DNA of 64,000 nucleotides, from NCBI RefSeq assembly GCF_900141895.1, contig NZ_FQYT01000002.1, positions 124,001 through 188,000 on the forward strand. The letters are read 5' to 3'. This stretch comes from Parasporobacterium paucivorans DSM 15970 (lineage in GTDB: Bacteria; Bacillota; Clostridia; Lachnospirales; Lachnospiraceae). Of this stretch, positions 8,761 through 17,440 are shown piece by piece. Made by a program: the position numbers and the translations under genes. How positions within the stretch are numbered: position 1 is the stretch's first letter; each line of letters opens with the position of its first letter. The notes under the pieces are model-generated. The model was not told the DNA's origin. It made no database searches and was given only the letters and a program-made list of their open reading frames with translations.

Positions 8761-9370
8761 CTCCCGTCAGGTAGTCAAAACAGTAAATGGCTGCATTTAC
8801 GCCGTTGGTAACGGCATTGGTCGTAATGGTTGAGCCGCTGATTGCATCAATTTCATTTTCCTGTACAGCTCCACTTTTCGTATAAGCAAAGCTATCTACA
8901 TTTTTATTTGCAAACTGATCCTTAAACGCAGGTTCTTTGGCCTTCATTCCAAGGCCTGCCGTTTCTGCAATCGACAGCATGGAAATGGCATTCACAGTTC
9001 CGTCATTTTTGATTCCTACGGAGAATACGATATTGCCTGCATACCCTTCCTTCGTGGTTACATTGATAACATACCCCAGCGGATTTCCACTATCGTCATT
9101 TGCCAATATGACCCCGTCAATTACTTCCATTGATTGCGAGAGACCTTTTTCAGCAAGGTACCCGGCAACATCCGCTGCGTTAAAATCTACGACTGAAAAT
9201 TTCTGTGCATCCTGGAATACTGTCTTATATGCCTCCTGCTGTTTCTTGGCTATCTGGTTCGCACGCGGTATTTTTGTAACCTCATATACCAAACCAAGGA
9301 ACAGGCCGGCCACAAGGGTAATCGCAAACAGAATTAATGCATTTTTTATCATTTTCTTCTTTTCACTCAT
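8744..9370 (-). CDS. rnfG: Rnf complex subunit G (covalent FMN subunit)
   Basis: About 208 residues from the ATG at 9370, which has GGGGGCGG just upstream and overlaps the rnfD stop as ATGA; an upstream in-frame extension inside rnfD is unlikely to be used. It has one N-terminal membrane helix (residues 8-28), then an extracytosolic FMN-binding domain. The flavinylation motif is DAISGSTIT near residues 186-194, where the threonine after SGS is the expected FMN attachment site for ApbE. RnfG passes electrons between RnfE/A and RnfD. Confidence 0.96.
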   Translation of the reverse strand: MSEKKKMIKNALILFAITLVAGLFLGLVYEVTKIPRANQIAKKQQEAYKTVFQDAQKFSVVDFNAADVAGYLAEKGLSQSMEVIDGVILANDDSGNPLGYVINVTTKEGYAGNIVFSVGIKNDGTVNAISMLSIAETAGLGMKAKEPAFKDQFANKNVDSFAYTKSGAVQENEIDAISGSTITTNAVTNGVNAAIYCFDYLTGGGSVE

Positions 9371-10308
9371 GCTTTTTCCGCCCCCTTTCCAAAAGATTTT
9401 GGCACCGTCCATCTTTCGATGAGTGGAACGAGGAGGTTACTGATAATTATTGCAAAAGAAACACCCTCCGCTGTTCCGCCGAATAAACGGAATATACAGG
9501 TAAGCAGACCGATAATCACAGCGTATATTATCCGTCCATTCGGGGTGATTGGGGAGGTGACATAGTCCGTGGCCATAAAGAACGCGCCAAGCATAAGTCC
9601 GCCACCGCAAAGATGAGCTGCCAGGAAAGCCGGGTCAAATCCGCCTTTGGCAGTTATTGAATAAATTGAAACGAATACAGCTACCGTAAGCAAATAGAAG
9701 AATGGGATACGGATATCGATTATTCTTTTTGCGAGCAGGTAGATACCTCCGATCAACAGAGCCAGGGCGGATGTTTCACCAATTGTGCCGGCGATATTTC
9801 CAATAAACATGTCCATGACATTCACTGTGCCGCCCGTCTTCAATATAGCCAGAGGCGTTGCGGTAGTCATACCATCCAGGGTAAATCTCGTCATGCTTCC
9901 GGCAAAAGAAATAACCATGAAGTTTCTTGCAGCAAGAGCCGGATTCATAAAGTTCTGTCCGATTCCTCCAAACAGCTGCTTAACAACCACGATTGCAAAA
10001 ATACAGCCTAATACCGCCATCCAGAAAGGGAGTTCCGGCGGAAGATTCATTGCAATCAGCAGACCGGTAAGGACAGCACTTAAATCCTTTGTTGTCACTT
10101 CCTGCTTCATCAGTGTCTGATATACGTATTCAACTGCAGCACAAACTACGACACACACCAATGTCAATATAAGGGCTCTAAAGCCGAAATTATAAATTCC
10201 GAAAATGGTAGCCGGCATGAGCGCGATGATTACATCAAGCATAATCCCTGTTGTACTGCTTTTATCACGTATATGAGGGTTCGAAGATACTTTTAACAAT
10301 GCATTCAT
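9367..10308 (-). CDS. rnfD: Rnf complex subunit D (covalent FMN subunit)
   Basis: 313 residues with about nine or ten membrane helices. It starts LLKVSSNPHIRDKSSTTGIM, typical of RnfD/NqrB. The conserved flavinylation motif is LDGMTTATPLA (about residues 155-165), with FMN expected on the threonine after GM. Other conserved stretches are GGIGQNFMNPALAARNF and FFMATDYVTSPITPNGR. The protein belongs to the ion-translocating part of Rnf. It is 14 bp after rnfC and overlaps rnfG by four bases. Confidence 0.96.
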   Translation of the reverse strand: MNALLKVSSNPHIRDKSSTTGIMLDVIIALMPATIFGIYNFGFRALILTLVCVVVCAAVEYVYQTLMKQEVTTKDLSAVLTGLLIAMNLPPELPFWMAVLGCIFAIVVVKQLFGGIGQNFMNPALAARNFMVISFAGSMTRFTLDGMTTATPLAILKTGGTVNVMDMFIGNIAGTIGETSALALLIGGIYLLAKRIIDIRIPFFYLLTVAVFVSIYSITAKGGFDPAFLAAHLCGGGLMLGAFFMATDYVTSPITPNGRIIYAVIIGLLTCIFRLFGGTAEGVSFAIIISNLLVPLIERWTVPKSFGKGAEKA

Positions 10309-10322
10309 TTTTTCACCTCACC

Positions 10323-11639
10323 TTAACATTTCTTTCTGTCATTCAGAATTTGCTTGCGCATGGACTTGATGGCCTGAGCAAGATTGCGTTTTGCCGGACA
10401 TGCAAAAGAACAGCATCCGCATTCGCAGCATTCCATACCGTCAAATTTCAAAAACATTTCTTTGTCCCCGTTTTTCGAATACACTTCCAGTTTTGTGGGC
10501 ATTATCCGAGAGGGACATACTTCGAGGCATCTTCCACAGCTGATGCAGTTACTTGGCTTTACGGCTGCTACTATGTCTTTTAAGAAGCATAATGTTGCCG
10601 AAGAGGTTTTGACTGCGGGTACATTTGTATTAAACATTGCAATACCCATCATTGGTCCGCCGGAAAGGATTTTTTCAGGCTCTTCTTTCAACCCAGCGTC
10701 CTCTAAGAGCTCACTGATGTTTGTGCCCAGAAAGATTTCATAGTTTTTCGGTTCTTTTACTGCATCCCCGGACACAGTCATGATTCTGCTCGTCAGAGGC
10801 TTTCCTTCCAGAACAGCTCTGCCTACTGCATTTACTGTATCCACGTTATCCACGATACAGCCCGCATCAGCCGGAAGCATTTTAGAGTTGATATATCTGC
10901 CTGTAACGGCATTGATAAGATGTCTTTCCGAACCTTGCGGATATTTCGTATAGACCGCCTTCACTTCGATCTTCTGCTCATCCTTTAAAAGCTTCTTAAA
11001 GAGTGCAATGGCATCCGGTTTGTTATCCTCAATGGCTATGATACATCTGGCCTTTGGGAAAACAGCGAGGCAGACTTTAATTCCGTCTATAATCTTCTCC
11101 GGCTGTTCCATCATCCGTCTGTAATCTGCAGTAATGTAGGGCTCACATTCCGCTGCATTGATAATTATGTAGTCGATGGCATTATCATCTTTCGGGGTGA
11201 GTTTCACATGAGTTGGGAATCCGGCTCCTCCAAGCCCAACTATGCCGGCAGATTTTATTATCCCCCTGATTTCTTCCTTGGAAAGTTCTTCAAGCGGCTT
11301 TACCACTAATGCGGGTGCTTCTTCGTATTGACCGTCATTTTCAATCACGATTGAATTAATCATATCCCCGCTGATGACCAGCCTGGATTCAATAGCTTTA
11401 ACGGTCCCAGATACGGATGCAAAAATGTTTGCGGATACAAATCCGGCTGCCTCGGCAATCAGCTGGCCGGCCAGAACTCTGTCTCCCACGCTCACGACAG
11501 GAACAGCAGGTGCACCAATATGCTGCGAAACAGGATAAACCATTTCACCTGTCGGATAAAACTTTTCAGTATGCTTATCTTTTGAAAATCTTTTTCCATC
11601 GTCAGGGTGTACACCACCTTTAAATGTAAAAACAGCCAT
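10323..11639 (-). CDS. rnfC: Rnf complex subunit C (NADH-binding)
   Basis: 438 residues, the short clostridial form without the long repetitive tail of E. coli RsxC. RnfC is the peripheral subunit reacting with NAD(H). It contains a barrel-sandwich N-terminal domain (FKGGVHPDDGKRFS), the NADH/FMN-binding Rossmann part with GLGGAGFPTHVKLTP (about residue 133), and two ferredoxin-type clusters near the C-terminus, CISCGRCLEVCP and CECGCCSFACP. First gene of rnfCDGEAB, with a consensus-like promoter about 40 bp upstream. Confidence 0.97.
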   Translation of the reverse strand: MAVFTFKGGVHPDDGKRFSKDKHTEKFYPTGEMVYPVSQHIGAPAVPVVSVGDRVLAGQLIAEAAGFVSANIFASVSGTVKAIESRLVISGDMINSIVIENDGQYEEAPALVVKPLEELSKEEIRGIIKSAGIVGLGGAGFPTHVKLTPKDDNAIDYIIINAAECEPYITADYRRMMEQPEKIIDGIKVCLAVFPKARCIIAIEDNKPDAIALFKKLLKDEQKIEVKAVYTKYPQGSERHLINAVTGRYINSKMLPADAGCIVDNVDTVNAVGRAVLEGKPLTSRIMTVSGDAVKEPKNYEIFLGTNISELLEDAGLKEEPEKILSGGPMMGIAMFNTNVPAVKTSSATLCFLKDIVAAVKPSNCISCGRCLEVCPSRIMPTKLEVYSKNGDKEMFLKFDGMECCECGCCSFACPAKRNLAQAIKSMRKQILNDRKKC

Positions 11640-11678
11640 GCTTTACCTTCTTTCTGATATTTCATTTTATAAGTAGGT

Positions 11679-11707
11679 ATTATAGCTCAACAAAATGAAT
11701 TGTTCAA
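11679..11707 (-). promoter_or_regulatory. Promoter of the rnf operon
   Basis: TTGAAC (11707-11702), 17-bp spacer, TATAAT (11684-11679) on the minus strand. The predicted transcript starts near 11672, about 33 nt before the rnfC ATG. It lies back to back with the yprB promoter. Confidence 0.75.
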
Positions 11708-11776
11708 TGTAATTTTCTGCAAAAAAGCCGTCAATCTTTTAACATGCTTGTATTTTGTTTCACACCTTTTTGCCGA

Positions 11777-11805
11777 TTCACTACATTCCTATAATATGTT
11801 ATAAT
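11777..11805 (+). promoter_or_regulatory. Promoter of the yprB-like gene
   Basis: A TGnTATAAT extended -10 element (TG at 11797-11798, TATAAT at 11800-11805), with a weaker TTCACT at 11777-11782 at 17-bp spacing. The start site would be near 11812, about 20 nt before the AUG at 11833. Confidence 0.6.
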
Positions 11806-11832
11806 AATTGCATTATTATAGAAGGAGTTATT

Positions 11833-12903
11833 ATGAAAATCCGCCAAACCGAATCCACCACAGGGACTGACCTGCTCCCAAGCCGATTTTTCCCGGATAA
11901 AAAAAGCCTGTTCCTGGATATCGAAACAACAGGCTTCTCTCCGAATAATGCAGCTATTTATATGATTGGATGTGTTCACGAAAAAGACGGGAAGCTGTGC
12001 TCCATTCAATGGATGGCGGAAAGCCCGGGTGAAGAAAAACAATTATTGGGCAATTTCTTTCAATATATCAGAGCCTTTGACCACCTGATCCATTTCAATG
12101 GTACAAGGTTTGATATTCCGTTCATCGAAGCAAAAGCTGCACAGTTTGGGCTCTCCTGCGAGCTCCACTCTTTTTTTGCCACGGACATATACAAAAATAT
12201 CCGCAGGTTCAAAAAGCTGCTTGGATTGGACAGCCTGAAGCAGAGCTCTTTGGAATCCTTTTTGGACATACACAGAGAAGATACATTGGGCGGCGGTGAT
12301 CTGATTGATATTTACCGTGCGTACACCCTTACCAGAGAAAAAAATCTGGAAGATTTGCTTTTTCTCCATAACCGGGATGATATCTTCGGCATGGCTTCCA
12401 TTCTTGACATTCTTGCCTATAATGAATTTTTCATCGGAAACTTTTCGCTGGAAGAAATTCCGGATTTTCGAGAAAATATATTGCTTCTGCGCCTGAAGTT
12501 TCAATATGGAATACCTAAACCAATTCATTCCAACCGCTTTCCATATACCTTCTTGGCCGATGGGACGAATGCAAGTCTGGAAATCCATGCATTTGAAGGA
12601 GAACTCAAATACTTTCACACGGATTATCGTGACTACTACTATCTGCCCGTAGAAGATATGGCAGTCCATAAATCCGTCGCCTGCTACGTAGATGCAGATT
12701 ACCGCAGACGGGCCAGAGCTTCCGACTGTTACACTAAAAAAGCCGGGGTATTTCTTCCCCAGCCTTTCCAGAGTATTGTCCCGTCCTTTAAATCGGATTA
12801 CAGGGACAAAGTTTCCTATTTTGAAATGACGAATGCTTTCTTTAGCAACCCGTCGCAGATGAAAAATTATATTCTGCAGATTCTCAATGACATGGCTGTG
12901 TAA
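11833..12903 (+). CDS. yprB: RNase H-like (YprB-type) exonuclease domain protein
   Basis: 356 residues from the ATG at 11833, which follows GAAGGAG by 6 nt; an upstream in-frame ATG lies before the promoter's -10 element and cannot be used. Residues ~30-190 form a DEDD exonuclease-like fold: LFLDIETTGFSPNNAAIYMIGC (D and E of Exo I split over the motif), FNGTRFDIPFIEAKA (Exo II) and LLFLHNRDDIFGMASI (Exo III with the last aspartate). The C-terminal third is unassigned. B. subtilis YprB has the same layout; its substrate is unknown. It lies between rnf and murF and ends directly against the convergent murF stop with no intergenic base. Confidence 0.8.
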   Translation: MKIRQTESTTGTDLLPSRFFPDKKSLFLDIETTGFSPNNAAIYMIGCVHEKDGKLCSIQWMAESPGEEKQLLGNFFQYIRAFDHLIHFNGTRFDIPFIEAKAAQFGLSCELHSFFATDIYKNIRRFKKLLGLDSLKQSSLESFLDIHREDTLGGGDLIDIYRAYTLTREKNLEDLLFLHNRDDIFGMASILDILAYNEFFIGNFSLEEIPDFRENILLLRLKFQYGIPKPIHSNRFPYTFLADGTNASLEIHAFEGELKYFHTDYRDYYYLPVEDMAVHKSVACYVDADYRRRARASDCYTKKAGVFLPQPFQSIVPSFKSDYRDKVSYFEMTNAFFSNPSQMKNYILQILNDMAV

Positions 12904-14274
12904 TCAGCAATCCGTTTCGAGCATAAGTACGATTTTTTCAAAATGCATTCCGTGGGAAGCCTTAATCAGAATGGTGTCTGTGGGTTTCAGCAAAACCGGT
13001 ATTTTTCTCATCATTTCTTCCCTGGTCTCAAAATAATATTTTGACAAACCATCTCCTGCTCCTTCATACGTCTGTCTGGAAAGCCTGCCGCTGCACAGGA
13101 GCAGATCTATTCCTTTTTCTGCCAGATAACTGCCCACTTCCTTGTGGAGGATTTCTTCATCCTTTCCCAGTTCCAGCATATCCCCAAGTATAGCCACCTT
13201 TCTTCCGGAAGCCTCTGCCAGCAGATCCAGCGAGGCTTTCATGGAAACCGGGTTTGCATTATAACAGTCATCAATGATCGTCCATTTATCCGTTTGGATG
13301 ATATTGACTCTCCCCTTCACCTTCTCATTCTTTTCGATGCCTCTTTTGATCTGCTCCGATTTCAGTCCAAGTGACATTCCCACCGCCGCTGCTGCCAGGG
13401 CATTATAAATCATATGCCTGCCGGGCTGGTTTAATTCTACACGAAACCTCTCATTTTTTGAGGGTATTACTATCTCAAAATAAATCTTTTCCAGTCCCTG
13501 CGGGACTATGTTTTCTGCATAGATATCATTTTGATGGCCCAGTCCAAAAAATAGCGGCCGGATGCCATTTATCATTGCAGCCCGGGAAAGGATATCATCA
13601 TCGCCGTTAAGTATGATGATGCCATCCCGGGGCAAAAATTCGAACATTTCAGATTTTGCCCTATACACTCCATCCCGGTCACCCAGTTTGTCCAAATGGC
13701 ATTGTCCGATATTTGTAATGACGCAGATATCGGGACGGGCAATCTGGCTGAGTCTGTGCATTTCTCCGAAATCGCTGATGCCCATCTCAACAACAGCCGC
13801 CTCATGCTCCCGGGTCAGCCTGAACAATGTGAGCGGCATCCCGATTTCATTATTAAAATTACCTATGGTTTTTAATACGTAATGTTTTTCAGACAAAACA
13901 GATGCGATCATTTCTTTTGCTGATGTCTTTCCAACGCTTCCGCTGACACCTATCACCTTGACTGGCATATTGGACCGGTAATACCGGGCTATATCCTTGA
14001 TTGCCTGCAGGGTCGAATCCACAAGCACATAGGGTTCCATCCCGCTGTCTGGCTGTCTTTCACATACAGAGGCCACAGCTCCCGCATTCCTTATGGCCGG
14101 AATGAAGTCATGTCCGTCCACGCGCTCTCCCTTTATTGCAATAAACAGATTTCCCTCTTCAACCTGTCTGCTGTCAATAGTGATTCCCGTTATTTCCTTC
14201 TGCAGATCTTTCTTATCCCCATAGAACGTCCCGTTTGTGGCAAGTACCACATCTGATAAAGTCATTCCGTCCAT
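12904..14274 (-). CDS. murF: UDP-MurNAc-tripeptide--D-Ala-D-Ala ligase
   Basis: 456 residues. MurF adds D-Ala-D-Ala to the UDP-MurNAc tripeptide in the cytoplasm, the last soluble step of peptidoglycan precursor synthesis. Visible features: N-terminal substrate domain (MTLSDVVLATNGTFYG), ATP-binding loop VSGSVGKTSAKEM (about residue 110; classic P-loop G-x-x-G-K-T/S), NFNNEIGMPLTLF, EMGISDFGEM, and the C-terminal ligase domain with ILGDMLELG and DDCYNANPVSM. Its ATG overlaps the ddl stop (TAATG), so Ddl and MurF, which act in sequence, are translationally coupled. Confidence 0.97.
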   Translation of the reverse strand: MDGMTLSDVVLATNGTFYGDKKDLQKEITGITIDSRQVEEGNLFIAIKGERVDGHDFIPAIRNAGAVASVCERQPDSGMEPYVLVDSTLQAIKDIARYYRSNMPVKVIGVSGSVGKTSAKEMIASVLSEKHYVLKTIGNFNNEIGMPLTLFRLTREHEAAVVEMGISDFGEMHRLSQIARPDICVITNIGQCHLDKLGDRDGVYRAKSEMFEFLPRDGIIILNGDDDILSRAAMINGIRPLFFGLGHQNDIYAENIVPQGLEKIYFEIVIPSKNERFRVELNQPGRHMIYNALAAAAVGMSLGLKSEQIKRGIEKNEKVKGRVNIIQTDKWTIIDDCYNANPVSMKASLDLLAEASGRKVAILGDMLELGKDEEILHKEVGSYLAEKGIDLLLCSGRLSRQTYEGAGDGLSKYYFETREEMMRKIPVLLKPTDTILIKASHGMHFEKIVLMLETDC

Positions 14275-15311
14275 TATTGACCTCCGTCATATTTCCGGAT
14301 GGATAATTCGATGATTTTTTCACACAAATCACCAAACCCGATTCCCACTGCGTTGGCTTCCTGGGGCAGAAGACTCGTGGCGGTCATTCCCGGAAGTGTA
14401 TTCACTTCGAGACAATAGAGATTTTCTTCCTCATCCAGTATAAAGTCCGCTCTGTAATAGGTTTCCAGTCTCAATGCTTTTCCGGCATTTAAAGTGATTT
14501 CCTGTATTTTTTCTGCTATTTCATTTTTGATTTCTGCAGGACATATCTCCTCAGCCATCCCTGCAATATATTTGTGCTCATAATCATAGAACCCACCGAT
14601 AGGCGCAATTTCAATCACTGGGAGAGCCTTATTTCCCAGAACGCCGCAGGAAAACTCCCGGCCCTGGATATAGCTTTCCACAATAACATCCGTTTCATAA
14701 CACAGAGCCGCTTTTAATGCATTTTCATACTCATCTACAGTCTTGACGATAGAGACCCCCACACTGGACCCTCCACAGCAAGGTTTGACAACCATTGGAA
14801 GCCCCATTCCCTCAGGTATTGCCGGATCCACTCCAGCCCTGACCACGGTTCCATCAGGAGTCGGAACCGCATTCTGGATAAAAAGCTGCTTTGAAAGCCC
14901 CTTGTCCATTGCCAAAGCGCTTCCCAGATATCCGCTTCCTGTGTACCTGATGCCAGCCAGGTCAAAGGCTGCCTGCACCTTTCCATTTTCACCGTCTTCT
15001 CCATGCAGTGCCATGAATACGATGTCTGCCCTGCTGCACAATTCCATGATATTCTTTCCAAAAAAAGGCTTGTTTGACACCATCGCACGACTAACATTTC
15101 TATTATTTAATTTAATATATTCGAGACCTTTTTCAAGATCAAACTTATAATTGAAAAAATCGCTGTCCTCTGGTTTTTCAATATCAAAATACGGGTCTGC
15201 CATAAACACATTATGTCCCTTGTCCATAAGAGCAGCCGATACCTTATAGCCCGTATTGATAGATACTTCCCTCTCTGTACTTCTCCCTCCAGCTAAAACC
15301 ACTATGTTCAT
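14274..15311 (-). CDS. ddl: D-alanine--D-alanine ligase
   Basis: 345 residues with an ATP-grasp fold. N-terminal VVLAGGRSTEREVSI, FMALHGEDGENGKVQ, the YTGSGYLGSALAMDKGLSK stretch, the ATP-binding VVKPCCGGSSVGVS segment and C-terminal EVNTLPGMTATSLLPQ are all present. The omega-loop sequence YDYEHKYIAG has the tyrosine pattern of D-Ala-D-Ala (not D-Ala-D-Lac) ligases, so vancomycin-type ligase activity is not suggested. The ATG has GGAGGG five nt upstream. It lies 30 bp after recG and is fused by overlap to murF. Confidence 0.96.
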   Translation of the reverse strand: MNIVVLAGGRSTEREVSINTGYKVSAALMDKGHNVFMADPYFDIEKPEDSDFFNYKFDLEKGLEYIKLNNRNVSRAMVSNKPFFGKNIMELCSRADIVFMALHGEDGENGKVQAAFDLAGIRYTGSGYLGSALAMDKGLSKQLFIQNAVPTPDGTVVRAGVDPAIPEGMGLPMVVKPCCGGSSVGVSIVKTVDEYENALKAALCYETDVIVESYIQGREFSCGVLGNKALPVIEIAPIGGFYDYEHKYIAGMAEEICPAEIKNEIAEKIQEITLNAGKALRLETYYRADFILDEEENLYCLEVNTLPGMTATSLLPQEANAVGIGFGDLCEKIIELSIRKYDGGQ

Positions 15312-15341
15312 AATACCCTCCAGATATTTTTTATTTTCTAA

Positions 15342-17372
15342 CTATAGCATTAATAATTCTTTTGTCAATCGGCACCTTTTTTCAACCAATTCTATTTCTT
15401 CCCTTGTAAACTGAGTCAGGTTTCCATAAAACCAGCCGGCCGCTTCCGATGCCTTCCTGATAAGGTCCGCATCCTGATAGATATCTCCCGCTTTAAAGCG
15501 AAGTTCCCCGCTCTGGCGGTTACCAAAGATATCCCCCGGCCCCCTGGATTTCAGATCTTCTTCTGCGATGACGAAACCATCGTTGGTTTTATTCAATATA
15601 TCCAGCTTGCCCAGTGTTTCCGGATCACTTGTTCCGCTCACGAAAATGCAATAGGACAGATGCTCTCCTCTTCCGACCCTTCCGCGCAGCTGGTGCAGTG
15701 TGGCAAGGCCGAACCTCTCTGCATTTTCAATCATCATGACTGTTGCGTTTGGCACGTTTACACCTACCTCGATTACTGTCGTGCTGACGAGGACATCAAT
15801 CATTCCGTCGGCAAATTCCTCCATTATCTTGTTTTTTTGCCCGGGTTTCATCTGCCCGTGCAGATACTCCACATGGATTTCTTTTCCAAGAACTTTCTGC
15901 AATCTTTCGGAATAACCGATCACATTTTCCGCTTCTATTTCATCGTTTTCTTCAACCATTGGACAGATGACGTATGCCTGCCTCCCGGCTTTGACCTGAT
16001 CAAAAATAAACTTGTATGATTTAGGCCGGTCATTCTGCAGAATTACGCAGTTTCTTATCCGCTGTCTTCCCTGTGGAAGCTCGTCAATGACAGATATATC
16101 CAGATCTCCATACAGGATCAGAGCCAGTGTTCTTGGAATCGGAGTTGCGCTCATAACCAGCACATTTGGTTCCTTTCCTTTTTTAGAGAAGATTTCCCGC
16201 TGCTTCACTCCGAAACGATGCTGTTCGTCAGTAATGACCAGCGCCAGATTATTATAAATGACTTTTTTTTGAAAGAGTGCATGGGTCCCAATCACTATAT
16301 CTGCCTCCCCTTCTTCAATCTGTCTGCAGACCTCGGTTCTCTCCTTCTGCTTTGTTGACCCGGTAAGCAGGACAACGCTGAATGGGATATTATGATTTTC
16401 GAAAATTTCCGTGATACTTTTATAATGCTGCACCGCCAGAACCTCCGTAGGCGCCATCAGAGCGCCCTGAAAACCATTCTCTGCCACATCCAGCAGCGCC
16501 AGCAGAGCAACTATTGTTTTCCCCGAACCAACGTCTCCCTGTACGAGTCGGGACATCACCTGTTTCTTTCTCAGATCATCCCTTATTTCCTGGAGAGCCC
16601 TCTTCTGGGCCTTCGTCAGGTCATAGGGAAGGCTTTGCATTAACCTGTCCGCATATGTTCCTGTCTGAATCCCGAACTCATTTTCCACCATTTCCTTTTG
16701 TTCCCTGAAATGCCTTAGAGTACATATGAACAAAAAAAACTCCTCAAAGGCCAGTCTTTTCCGCGCCATGGAAAGTCTTGTAAAGTCTTCAGGAAAATGA
16801 ATATTCTGTAATGCCGCTTCGTAAGAAATCAGTTCATATCTGGAACGTAACGCGCCAGGAAGCGACTCTTCCGGTGTCATTGTTCCAAGAGCCTGTTTTA
16901 CGGCTTTCTGCATGGTTTTATTGTTCAGTCCTTCTGTCAGGCCGTATCGGGGAAATATGGTATTCTGCATTTCCGCATATTCCTGGGGTGTAAATACGGC
17001 TGGCTGTTCCATCTCTATCCCGGACTTATATCCGATTCTGCCTCGAAACACATAGGTATGTCCGGTTTTTAGTGTATTCTTTAGAAATGGCATGTTGAAC
17101 CAAATTACCTTTAATCCGGAGCCGTGCTCATCCGTTACAATTCCTGCCGTAATATTGAACTTCTGCATTCTCTTCTGTGTAGGAGGATTTTTAAGGGTTC
17201 CCCTGACTGCCGCCGTCCCCTCTCCCCTGATCTGGTCTACGGGAATAGGAGGTTCAAAGGTTTCGTAATTACGGGGATAACAAGAAACCAAACTGTTCAC
17301 GTCATAAATGCCCAGTTTATTCAAGAGTTTTTCCGTTTTTTCACCAATGCCTCGCAGCTGTGTCAATTTCAA
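15342..17372 (-). CDS. recG: ATP-dependent DNA helicase RecG
   Basis: 676 residues from a TTG at 17372, chosen because GGAGG lies 6 nt upstream and the product then starts KLTQLRGIGEKTEKLLNKLG, the usual RecG start. An upstream in-frame TTG at 17396 sits in the T-tract of the fakA terminator and has no ribosome site. RecG remodels stalled forks and Holliday junctions. Visible: wedge/OB domain, Walker A GDVGSGKTIVALL (about residue 280), DEQHRFGV (DEAH-type box), SATPIPRTLAL (motif III), and motifs V-VI with HQLRGRVGRGEH. C-terminal TRG-like region present. The normal length is about 680. Confidence 0.95.
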   Translation of the reverse strand: MKLTQLRGIGEKTEKLLNKLGIYDVNSLVSCYPRNYETFEPPIPVDQIRGEGTAAVRGTLKNPPTQKRMQKFNITAGIVTDEHGSGLKVIWFNMPFLKNTLKTGHTYVFRGRIGYKSGIEMEQPAVFTPQEYAEMQNTIFPRYGLTEGLNNKTMQKAVKQALGTMTPEESLPGALRSRYELISYEAALQNIHFPEDFTRLSMARKRLAFEEFFLFICTLRHFREQKEMVENEFGIQTGTYADRLMQSLPYDLTKAQKRALQEIRDDLRKKQVMSRLVQGDVGSGKTIVALLALLDVAENGFQGALMAPTEVLAVQHYKSITEIFENHNIPFSVVLLTGSTKQKERTEVCRQIEEGEADIVIGTHALFQKKVIYNNLALVITDEQHRFGVKQREIFSKKGKEPNVLVMSATPIPRTLALILYGDLDISVIDELPQGRQRIRNCVILQNDRPKSYKFIFDQVKAGRQAYVICPMVEENDEIEAENVIGYSERLQKVLGKEIHVEYLHGQMKPGQKNKIMEEFADGMIDVLVSTTVIEVGVNVPNATVMMIENAERFGLATLHQLRGRVGRGEHLSYCIFVSGTSDPETLGKLDILNKTNDGFVIAEEDLKSRGPGDIFGNRQSGELRFKAGDIYQDADLIRKASEAAGWFYGNLTQFTREEIELVEKRCRLTKELLML

Positions 17373-17394
17373 AAGAATGCCTCCATTTCTATTC

Positions 17395-17433
17395 AAAAAA
17401 GGCTAAGACAGTCCTCCACGGAATATCCTAGCC
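17395..17433 (-). terminator. Intrinsic terminator after fakA, overlapping the recG 5' region
   Basis: On the minus strand GGCTAGGA...TCTTAGCC (arms 17433-17401) form an 8-9 bp stem with one or two wobble pairs, followed by six T (17400-17395). It lies 8 bp past the fakA stop and ends 23 nt before the recG TTG start. Confidence 0.75.
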
Positions 17434-17440
17434 TGGTGTT

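Noticed and set aside
14274-15311. VanA-type D-Ala-D-Lac ligase (vancomycin resistance)
   Set aside because: The omega loop YDYEHKY is that of D-Ala-D-Ala ligases, and no vanH, vanX or regulator genes are nearby; the gene is coupled to murF.
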